Positions 6,341 through 12,226 of a stretch of DNA of 12,226 nucleotides are shown piece after piece. The DNA lies in assembly GCA_937895465.1 (NCBI GenBank), contig CALAYY010000056.1, positions 1 through 12,226 of the forward strand, read 5' to 3'. Position numbers and translations under genes: made by a program. The stretch is from an uncultured Clostridia bacterium. GTDB lineage: Bacteria > Bacillota > Clostridia > Christensenellales > DUVY01. How positions within the stretch are numbered: position 1 is the first letter of the stretch; each line of letters starts with the position of its first letter. The notes under the pieces were generated by a model. That model did not search any database. It worked only from the letters and a program-made list of their open reading frames with translations, and was not told the DNA's origin.

Positions 6341-8077
6341 TTATAACTCGTCTATTCCTTCAAACTGCATATTGTAGTATCTAGAATATAAGCCGTTTTG
6401 CGCCATCAATTCTTTATGGTTGCCTTTTTCCTTTATTTTGCCTTCTGCTATTACATATATAATATCTGCATTGCGTATTGTTGAAAGGCGATGGGCGATT
6501 ACTATAGTTGTTCTGTTTTTGGCAAGCTGATCTAAAGCTTCTTGAATATGCTTTTCGCTTTCATTGTCAAGTGCACTTGTTGCCTCGTCTAAGATTAAAA
6601 TCCTTGGATTTTTTAAAAACACTCTGGCAATAGAGATACGCTGTTTTTGCCCGCCCGAAAGTCTTGCACCGCGTTCGCCTACCTTAGTATCATAACCGTC
6701 AGGTAATGATGTTATAAAGTCATGAATATTAGCTTTTTTTGCCGCTTCTATAATCTCAGCGTCATCAGCATTAGGATTGCCGTAAGAAATGTTGTCTTTG
6801 ATTGTGCCGTTAAAAATATATACATCCTGCTGAACTACACCAATATTATTTCTCAAGGATTTTAATTTGAAATCCTTAATATTATTTCCGTCAATTGTTA
6901 TATTACCGTTGTTAATATCATAAAATCTGGGCAACAATGAACAAATAGTCGTTTTTCCTCCGCCCGAAGGACCTACGAAAGCGGCAGTTTTTCCCTGTTC
7001 AATCAAAAAAGATATATCATTCAAAACAGGCTCGTTTTGGGTGTAAGAAAAATTTACATTTTGATACTGTATTTCTCCGCCCTGTACTGTCATGTCTTTT
7101 GCATGCTTAGAGTCAATTATTTCAGGGTCTGTTTCTATTATTTCAATATATCTTCTGAAACCTGAAAAACCTCTTTGAAAAAGCTCTGTAAAGTTAATAA
7201 GCATTTCAATAGGGTTTATAAATATTCCTATATACAAAAAATAGATAGCAAGGTCTGCAGGAGCTAATGTCCCTTTATATACAAAAAATCCGCCGCTGAC
7301 AAGAGCTGCCAAGTAGAGCATACCCTGCAAAAAAGAATTGACAGCATGAAAACTGCCCATGTTTTTGTAAGAATCAGATTTGGTTCTAAAAAATTCATTA
7401 TTACATATATCAAATTTGTGATTTTCCAATTCTTCATTGGCAAAGGACTTGATAACCTTTATTCCTAGCAAGCTGTCCTGAACTCTTGAATTAACCCCAG
7501 CAATTTTCTTTCGGTTTTCTGTAAAAATACCGCGCATTTTTTTGTTTTGAAAATAGCTGAAGACTGCCATAACAACAGTAATGGCAAGCAAAATCAAAGT
7601 TATGGGAACATTAATAAACATCAATAATAAAAATGAGCCTATAATTTTTAATAAAGACAGCAAAAGATTTTCTGGGCCGTGATGAGCAAGCTCTGAGATA
7701 TCAAACAAATCGTTAATAAGCTTAGAAATCATTTCGCCTGTATTGTTTCTGTCATAAAAAGAAAAAGAAAGCCGCTGATAATGATAAAATAAATTTTGGC
7801 GCATATCACTCTCAATCTTAGCACCCATAATATGTCCCCATGAAGTGACATAATATTGTGCTCCAAACCTGATTATATATAGAATTAATAATGATACTCC
7901 CAAAAGTCCAAGTGTCTTAAAAATATCCGTTATATTGCCTTCTTTCAAAAAGTTGGTTAAAAATCTCAAAACTTGAGGCAGGGTAAGGTCAACTGCGGCT
8001 ATGACAAGCGCGCAAAACATATCAAAGAAAAAAAGCTTTTTGTAGGGTTTGTAATATTTGATAAATTTTTTAATCAT
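6341..8077 (-). CDS. ABC exporter, fused permease–ATPase (MsbA/LmrA type half-transporter)
   Basis: Half-transporter of 578 residues, expected to dimerise and export a substrate across the membrane, using ATP. Substrate is unknown; the family covers lipids, drugs and peptides. The permease domain (about 1-310) has six predicted helices. In the ATPase domain, the A-loop Tyr is in FSYTQN (about 343-348), Walker A is GPSGGGKTT (369-377), the Q-loop is VVQQD (414-418), the signature is LSGGQ (473-477), Walker B is ILILDE (493-498) and the switch His is H529 in IAHRLS. All are intact. The start is the ATG at 8077: a TTG at 8131 in the same frame would lie inside the -35 element of the predicted promoter. 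A purine-rich AGAAGAG is the only ribosome binding site. Exporters of this class often come as two genes; here there is only one, suggesting a homodimer. Confidence 0.94.
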   Translation of the reverse strand: MIKKFIKYYKPYKKLFFFDMFCALVIAAVDLTLPQVLRFLTNFLKEGNITDIFKTLGLLGVSLLILYIIRFGAQYYVTSWGHIMGAKIESDMRQNLFYHYQRLSFSFYDRNNTGEMISKLINDLFDISELAHHGPENLLLSLLKIIGSFLLLMFINVPITLILLAITVVMAVFSYFQNKKMRGIFTENRKKIAGVNSRVQDSLLGIKVIKSFANEELENHKFDICNNEFFRTKSDSYKNMGSFHAVNSFLQGMLYLAALVSGGFFVYKGTLAPADLAIYFLYIGIFINPIEMLINFTELFQRGFSGFRRYIEIIETDPEIIDSKHAKDMTVQGGEIQYQNVNFSYTQNEPVLNDISFLIEQGKTAAFVGPSGGGKTTICSLLPRFYDINNGNITIDGNNIKDFKLKSLRNNIGVVQQDVYIFNGTIKDNISYGNPNADDAEIIEAAKKANIHDFITSLPDGYDTKVGERGARLSGGQKQRISIARVFLKNPRILILDEATSALDNESEKHIQEALDQLAKNRTTIVIAHRLSTIRNADIIYVIAEGKIKEKGNHKELMAQNGLYSRYYNMQFEGIDEL

Positions 8078-8102
8078 AATCTCTTCTTTCGATTTTTTTA
8101 TA

Positions 8103-8131
8103 ATTATATCATCTTTGCCTACAATAATCAA
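8103..8131 (-). promoter_or_regulatory. predicted promoter of the ABC exporter
   Basis: On the minus strand, TTGATT (8131-8126), 17 bases, then TATAAT (8108-8103). Transcription would start near 8096, leaving a leader of about 19 bases. This supports the downstream ATG at 8077 as the true start of the transporter. Confidence 0.6.
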
Positions 8132-8199
8132 AAAACAATGCTTTAATTACAGTCAGTAAAAGATTTAGTAGTCAAGAATATTGTTTTGAGATATCATAA

Positions 8200-8205
8200 T
8201 ATAAT
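8200..8205 (+). promoter_or_regulatory. possible -10 element of the HAD phosphatase gene
   Basis: A perfect TATAAT, 21 bases before the ATG. No convincing -35 lies 16-18 bases upstream (TTGTTT at 8181 is too close), so only the -10 is proposed. Confidence 0.3.
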
Positions 8206-8226
8206 AAAACAATTTAGGCGGATGAA

Positions 8227-8877
8227 ATGGAACAGAAGATAAAAGGTGTTTTGTTTGATATGGACGGCGTTTTGGTCAATAGTGAGCCTATGGGAAAACG
8301 TGCTTTTTTACAAGCCATAAAAGACTTTGGCGTAATAGGACATATGGAAGACTTTTATGATTTTGTGGGCGGAGGAGCTGAGCCTGTCCTTAGAGGCATT
8401 ATGGAAAAAAACGGCGGGACATTTGTACCAGAGGTCATTACACATGCATATGATATTTATGAAAAGATGGCAAAAACTGAACTTCATGCTTTTGCTGCTT
8501 CCAATAAAGTCATTAATACCTTGTATGAAAGGCAATATTTATTGGGGATATGTTCTTCAGGAAACTGGAGAAGGATTAACACTAATATAAGTTATGGGCG
8601 TATTGATACTGCTCACGTCAAGACAATAGTATCCGGTGAAGATGTGGCAAGAAAAAAACCATTTCCTGATATATATCAAAAGGGTGTGCGCCTTCTTTCA
8701 CTTGACCCCAAAGAATGTATAGCAGTAGAGGATGCTATTAACGGTATAAAGGCTGCTCATGCCGCCGGCATGAAATGCATTGCAATAACTTCTAGCTTTT
8801 CTTATGACGAATTAAGGGAGCATAATCCTGACTATATTATCAATGATATTGAAGAGGTTCTTGAAATTTTAAAGTAG
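8227..8877 (+). CDS. HAD-superfamily hydrolase, beta-phosphoglucomutase-like
   Basis: Cytoplasmic phosphatase or phosphomutase of HAD subfamily I with an alpha-helical cap. Motif I is DMDGVLVNSEP (D11 nucleophile, D13 acid/base). The cap lies at about 17-85. Motif II is ICSSG (S110/S111), motif III is K144 in KKPFPDIY, and motif IV is E168-D169 in VEDAINGIKAA. The 'VNSEP' after motif I and 'GIKAAHAAGM' are typical of the beta-phosphoglucomutase / sugar-phosphatase (PgmB/YcjU-like) branch, but the exact substrate cannot be read from sequence. At 216 residues, length is normal for the branch. AGGCGG (8216-8221) lies five bases before the ATG; the nearby ATG at 8222 is out of frame. The gene is divergent from the ABC exporter and stands alone. 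Confidence 0.92.
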   Translation: MEQKIKGVLFDMDGVLVNSEPMGKRAFLQAIKDFGVIGHMEDFYDFVGGGAEPVLRGIMEKNGGTFVPEVITHAYDIYEKMAKTELHAFAASNKVINTLYERQYLLGICSSGNWRRINTNISYGRIDTAHVKTIVSGEDVARKKPFPDIYQKGVRLLSLDPKECIAVEDAINGIKAAHAAGMKCIAITSSFSYDELREHNPDYIINDIEEVLEILK

Positions 8878-8905
8878 TAAAACTTCAAATAACAGAATAA
8901 GGAAT

Positions 8906-8940
8906 TTGCACTTTTTTAGTTCAAAAGTCTTGCAAGTTTT
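8906..8940 (+). terminator. possible weak terminator after the HAD gene
   Basis: TTGCA-CTTTT (8906-8915) can pair with AAAAG (8923-8927) and TGCAA (8931-8935), leaving a three-base bulge. It is followed by GTTTT. The T-run is short, so function as a terminator is uncertain. Confidence 0.35.
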
Positions 8941-8957
8941 CAAAAAAGTTGCTATAT

Positions 8958-8963
8958 TATAAT
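8958..8963 (+). promoter_or_regulatory. possible -10 element of the tRNA-Pro gene
   Basis: A perfect TATAAT, 40 bases before the mature tRNA 5' end. No good -35 at normal spacing is seen. The element overlaps an eight-base inverted repeat, ATAATAGC (8959-8966) and GCTATTAT (8978-8985), which could be a leader hairpin or chance in AT-rich DNA. Confidence 0.35.
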
Positions 8964-9003
8964 AGCTGTTTTTAATGGCTATTATTTATTTGAACATATA
9001 TAT

Positions 9004-9079
9004 CTGGGTGTGGTGCAGTTGGTAGCACGCATGGTTAGGGACCATGAGGTCGTGAGTTCAAGTCTCGCCACTCAGACCA
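9004..9079 (+). tRNA. tRNA-Pro (anticodon AGG), CCA encoded
   Basis: A full 76-base cloverleaf. The acceptor CTGGGTG (9004-9010) pairs with CACTCAG (9069-9075), with one G-U. The D-stem is GTGC/GCAC around an AGTTGGTA loop. The anticodon stem is CATGG (9030-9034)/CCATG (9042-9046) with loop TTAGGGA, giving anticodon AGG at 9037-9039. The T-arm is GTGAG-TTCAAGT-CTCGC, the discriminator is A9076, and CCA is encoded (9077-9079). The C1-G72 pair, A73, G35, G36 and G37 agree with bacterial proline tRNA identity. A34 should be deaminated to inosine to read CCU, CCC and CCA. The gene is solitary, with its own terminator. Confidence 0.95.
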
Positions 9080-9089
9080 TCTAAATACA

Positions 9090-9116
9090 AACAGTCTCAA
9101 AAGGGCTGTTTTTTTA
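9090..9116 (+). terminator. intrinsic terminator of the tRNA gene
   Basis: AACAGTCT (9090-9097), five-base loop, GGGCTGTT (9103-9110), with two G-U pairs, running directly into a T-run that ends at 9115. It lies eleven bases after the tRNA CCA end. Confidence 0.8.
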
Positions 9117-9252
9117 TTATAATTTGTTGTTTCAAGTTAAAAAATTTAACAAGTCTAATAAAACAAGAGAATTTTATTTTTCAAGCAAGTATCTTTTTAT
9201 ATAATTTGAACATATCAATTTTTCGATATTTTGTGCTGTTTGATTATCTATA

Positions 9253-9261
9253 TGTTATAAT
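9253..9261 (+). promoter_or_regulatory. predicted extended -10 promoter of the membrane AAA+ operon
   Basis: TG-T-TATAAT: an extended -10 with TG at 9253-9254 and TATAAT at 9256-9261. Only a poor -35 (TTGTGC at 9231, 19-base spacing) is seen, which extended -10 promoters tolerate. Transcription would start near 9268, after the tRNA terminator, giving the downstream genes their own start. Confidence 0.45.
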
Positions 9262-9282
9262 AATAATAAATAAATACTTACA

Positions 9283-12042
9283 ATGGGGAAACTGATGAAC
9301 ATAAATACGAAAGAAAAGTTTAGAGGGATATTTGCATTGACCGCATCCGCGGCACTTTTGATATTGACCTCGCTGCTTCTTTTTTTATGCCCGATTGGAC
9401 CTCGCGGCGCAGGGTACTATCTATTGGGCGGTCCGTCCACCGGTGCATTCGTAATAGGGCTAATTTGTCTGTTTTTATTTCTAGTATGCGTCGTTATAAC
9501 AGTGTTATCCGTCGTTAATTATTTCATTTCCAAAGACAATAAATTTCGGCATCTAAGGACTAGCGCACTTATCAATTTTATATGCGCCGCACTCGTATGC
9601 GTTGCATCGATAGTGTATAATTTGAAATTCTATCCGTTTGTGTTTTTGATAATTGCTATGGCATTGTATGCAGCAGTAAGTGTCTTTGCAGTAAGTCCTA
9701 AATCACCACAAACAACCCATCAGCCAATCACTATTGACGGTTTGAAGAAAAATATAACTGGCACAGGTCAGAGCTTCTTGTCTATCACCTTGGTATGCAT
9801 AGCTCTTGCGGCACTGTTTGTGCATTCTTTTATTTTGATGTATATGCCGCTTGCAGACGGCAGTACGACGCAGGTCCTTTTCCACACAGGAAAGGATATA
9901 CACCCTTCTATAGCCAATATCTTTTCAAATTATGTTTATTACGACATTTATTATCAGTATTTCAGCATATCTTTTGTGTGTTTGCTGGTTTTAAATTGTG
10001 TTTTCTTTCTAAATCTAGCAGTCAAATTTTTTGTTGATACGTCTGCCTTTTTGAAAGCAGGCAAGCGCTTTGCGATATATAACATCGTGCTGACTATTAT
10101 CTTGATGCTGTTTTCGTTTGTAAGGATTCTAATATCCAAGTTTTCAGGGCAAGAGGTCTTATTTATAACCTATATCAACGTGTTAATAGCTTATGCGATA
10201 TACATCGTCTTTGTTATTTTTGCCGGCCGCGCTAAGGAAGAGGCAAAAGCAAGAAGTCAAAATACCGCCTTGAAAAAGGCTAGGCGAAAAAGCGGACTGT
10301 CTGAATTGGTTTTTTTGGGGCTAATGACCATCATAACGTTTAGCATGTTCTTTGTAAGGCTGTATTCGCTGAAAATAGATGCTCCCTCGGGCAGCATAAC
10401 CATGTCGGAATCGCCTTTTGATATTATGATGAATAATTTATCCTCGCAAAATGTTATGGGAACTGCGATAACCTTTATGCTGATGATATTTTGGATGATG
10501 TCGGCAATGTTCTTTATATTCACTGTTCTAAATTATATTGTAGATTCTGAAAATTACAGGAATTCCGCCATGCAATACGCCTATGCCAATTTGTTTTTTC
10601 AATTCTTGTACCTTACGATAGGGCTTTTTTATATCCTAATGGTGCCGGCTTTTGACAATATCTTCCAGCTTTTGTTCGGCGGTATGCTGAAGGATTTGGG
10701 CATCAGCGTTTCTCTTGTTCAATATGTAAAGATTCAAACATTTGCTTATATTCCCTTTTTAATAGGTTTTATTGTCATAATGTATATGCAGCTGTTTTGT
10801 TCAAGGCGTAATATTGCTTTTGTGACAGAATCGGATAATAAAGACGGCGGAAATCTTTCAAGTGCAGTCTTACAAGCGGCTGAAACGCAAAACGATTCAG
10901 CTAGTTTTGATCATTGTCCAGCATTCACCGAGCTGGATTCAAGAATAGATATATACAAGGACGAGCTTGAAAAACTCAAGAGCGAGGCATTTCCCAATCC
11001 GACATTACAATCGCTCACTAACTTTATCGTCTATTTCGCCGCTAACACCCCCGAACGCCTATCATATACTCATGATGCGGTGGCTACATTTATAGCGGGC
11101 TTGGGTGCATCACGGCTGAGTATATTACAGGGTATGTCAGGCACCGGAAAAACAAGCCTTCCAAAGGCTTTTATGCAGGCGCTGGGCGGAAAATGCGAGA
11201 TAGTTGAGGTCGAATCGTCCTGGAGGGATAAGAACGAACTGTTAGGATATTACAACGAATTTAACGGTATATATTCACCCAAAAAATTTACGCAGTTTTT
11301 ATATAAGGCAGCGTTAAACCCTGAGATACCCACCTTTATAGTGCTGGACGAGCTGAATCTGTCAAGAATTGAGTATTATTTCTCTGATTTTCTATCCCTT
11401 ATGGAGGCAAGAGAAGATCAGCGTGCTGTCCATCTTTTGAATACGCGAATTTATCCGCCCCGCAAGTCTGATTTGGACGAAAAGCAATCCTCATACCTTG
11501 CGCTGACGGATGGTAATACTATTAAGATTCCGCCTAATGTCTGGTTTATTGGAACTGCTAACCGCGATGAATCAACCTTTGAGATAAGCGACAAGGTCTA
11601 CGACCGTGCACAGACGATGAATTTTGATAGGCGTGCACCAAAAGTAACGTCAAATAGGCTTGATGTTCGCATGCGTTTTTTGGAATATGATAAACTGAAA
11701 GAGCTGTTTGAGGCGGCGAAACAGGTCGAATTTAATGCAGAATCTGATCCGCGTGTTTTGGCAGTGGAAAAGCTTTTGCTCCCGTACAAGATCTCTTTCG
11801 GAAACCGTATTCTCAAGCAGATTGAGGATTTCGTCAAAGTATATATGGCTTGTTTTGACATAAGTACGCTTGAAAAATCCCGCCAGACGCTGCATCGGGC
11901 TATCGAAAATATATTATATTCTAAGGTGCTGAGAAAGCTAGAATTAAAGGTAGTCGAAAACAAGGCACATCTTATTAGGAATTTTGAGAGCATGCACTTT
12001 AATCTATGTGCCCAATTCATACGGCAGTTGGAAGATAATTAA
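9283..12042 (+). CDS. membrane-embedded McrB-like AAA+ ATPase with 12 predicted helices
   Basis: A 919-residue protein. Residues 1-510 hold about twelve hydrophobic helices in three units of four. The conserved (N/K)-(Y/F) after the second helix falls at 79, 248 and 417, and an A-x-x-N in the third helix at 95-98, 264-267 and 433-436: a period of exactly 169 residues. Linker 510-600 is charged. The AAA+ domain follows: Walker A GMSGTGKTS (617-625), ESSWRDKNELLGYYNEF, Walker B VLDELN (687-692) then SRIEYYFSDFLSLME, sensor GTANRDEST (757-765) and SDKVYDR with a likely Arg finger R775. These are hallmarks of the McrB family, whose members are motors of type IV restriction and related systems. 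The membrane part is not a known McrB reader domain. The ATG at 9283 lacks a ribosome binding site; the in-frame ATG at 9295, after GGGGAA, may be the true start. The next ORF begins one base after the stop. Role in defence is inference. Confidence 0.88.
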   Translation: MGKLMNINTKEKFRGIFALTASAALLILTSLLLFLCPIGPRGAGYYLLGGPSTGAFVIGLICLFLFLVCVVITVLSVVNYFISKDNKFRHLRTSALINFICAALVCVASIVYNLKFYPFVFLIIAMALYAAVSVFAVSPKSPQTTHQPITIDGLKKNITGTGQSFLSITLVCIALAALFVHSFILMYMPLADGSTTQVLFHTGKDIHPSIANIFSNYVYYDIYYQYFSISFVCLLVLNCVFFLNLAVKFFVDTSAFLKAGKRFAIYNIVLTIILMLFSFVRILISKFSGQEVLFITYINVLIAYAIYIVFVIFAGRAKEEAKARSQNTALKKARRKSGLSELVFLGLMTIITFSMFFVRLYSLKIDAPSGSITMSESPFDIMMNNLSSQNVMGTAITFMLMIFWMMSAMFFIFTVLNYIVDSENYRNSAMQYAYANLFFQFLYLTIGLFYILMVPAFDNIFQLLFGGMLKDLGISVSLVQYVKIQTFAYIPFLIGFIVIMYMQLFCSRRNIAFVTESDNKDGGNLSSAVLQAAETQNDSASFDHCPAFTELDSRIDIYKDELEKLKSEAFPNPTLQSLTNFIVYFAANTPERLSYTHDAVATFIAGLGASRLSILQGMSGTGKTSLPKAFMQALGGKCEIVEVESSWRDKNELLGYYNEFNGIYSPKKFTQFLYKAALNPEIPTFIVLDELNLSRIEYYFSDFLSLMEAREDQRAVHLLNTRIYPPRKSDLDEKQSSYLALTDGNTIKIPPNVWFIGTANRDESTFEISDKVYDRAQTMNFDRRAPKVTSNRLDVRMRFLEYDKLKELFEAAKQVEFNAESDPRVLAVEKLLLPYKISFGNRILKQIEDFVKVYMACFDISTLEKSRQTLHRAIENILYSKVLRKLELKVVENKAHLIRNFESMHFNLCAQFIRQLEDN

Positions 12043-12043
12043 T

Positions 12044-12226
12044 ATGCCCGTCAAAAAATTTGTCCTTAATAACGAGTATTATATTCTGCCCCAAAATGCC
12101 CGAGCAATAAACCGCGGCGAGGGTGCGGAGATCTATATCAACGGCATAAGAACGAAGGATATTGATGCCTTTGCTGTTACGGAGGAGCAGTTTTTCGGTA
12201 AACGGTATCTTTTTAACTCCCTTATA
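12044..12226 (+). CDS. unrecognised protein, 3' end missing; probable partner of the AAA+ ATPase
   Basis: The frame opens with ATG at 12044 and stays open for 61 codons to the right edge. It begins MPVKKFVLNNEYYILPQNAR and continues with GAEIYINGIRTKDIDAF and FFGKRYLFNSLI. No family is recognised from this fragment. It is soluble in character, strand-rich, with no signal peptide or membrane helix so far. A GGAAG (12030-12034) lies nine bases before the ATG, and only one base separates it from the AAA+ stop, so the two genes should be co-transcribed and translationally coupled. By analogy with McrB–McrC pairs it may be the effector or regulatory partner (inference). Codon use matches the AAA+ gene, for example the codons CGC, GGC, GCG and ACG. 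Confidence 0.75.
   Translation, partial: MPVKKFVLNNEYYILPQNARAINRGEGAEIYINGIRTKDIDAFAVTEEQFFGKRYLFNSLI

Noticed and set aside
8078..8131. Longer N-terminus for the ABC exporter from a TTG at 8131
   Set aside because: The TTG lies within the predicted -35 element and has no ribosome binding site; the ATG at 8077 begins the conserved domain.
9060..9079. Attachment-site duplication of the tRNA 3' end
   Set aside because: I looked for a second copy in 9120-12226 and saw none; it may lie beyond the window, so no att site is claimed.
11598..12020. 140-residue open frame on the minus strand inside the AAA+ gene
   Set aside because: It is antisense to clearly conserved McrB motifs, with no ribosome binding site or recognisable product.
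1..12226. CRISPR arrays, insertion sequences or transposase genes
   Set aside because: No regularly spaced repeats, terminal inverted repeats or transposase motifs were seen.

Overview
The window is AT-rich, non-coding-poor bacterial chromosome. It most likely comes from a low-GC Gram-positive (Bacillota, Clostridia-like) organism, probably an uncultured lineage. Evidence for this is the gene order obg – nadD – yqeK – rsfS, strong AGGAG ribosome binding sites, TATAAT-rich promoters, an FMN riboswitch in front of a RibU-type riboflavin ECF transporter, and a CCA-encoding tRNA. The species cannot be named from sequence alone.

Layout. 1-887: 3' part of the ribosome-assembly GTPase Obg, cut by the left edge. 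890-1696 (minus): an unrecognised four-helix membrane protein whose soluble middle resembles a decayed Mrr/restriction-endonuclease-like fold. 1697-1787: a divergent promoter region with two overlapping -35 elements. 1788-4203 (plus): a three-gene operon of a NadD–YqeK fusion (NAD synthesis plus HD-type Ap4A hydrolase), RsfS (ribosome silencing factor) and a PAP2 membrane phosphatase. 4230-5240: a separately promoted deoxyribose-phosphate aldolase (DeoC) with a Glu-rich tail. 5258-6278: promoter, FMN riboswitch with terminator, and a RibU transporter carrying an extra N-terminal zinc ribbon. A bidirectional terminator (6302-6323) separates it from a convergent type I ABC exporter (6341-8077, minus). 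8227-8877: a HAD/beta-phosphoglucomutase-like phosphatase. 9004-9079: a single tRNA-Pro with the unusual anticodon AGG, followed by its own terminator.

After the tRNA the character changes. 9283-12042 encodes a large protein with twelve predicted membrane helices, built as three repeats of a four-helix unit, fused to a McrB-family AAA+ ATPase domain. One base after its stop, a second ORF of unknown family begins at 12044 and runs off the right edge. These two genes use more GC-rich codons than the left part. They look like the first part of a tRNA-adjacent accessory block, plausibly a membrane-anchored McrBC-like defence or stress system. This pair is the best candidate for something little described.

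The left three quarters is housekeeping: ribosome assembly (Obg, RsfS), cofactor supply (NadD, riboflavin uptake) and nucleotide/phosphate metabolism (YqeK, DeoC, HAD, PAP2). No gene-free stretch exceeds 300 bases. The longest is 5241-5510, filled by the riboswitch; 9117-9255 is AT-rich and shows nothing definite.
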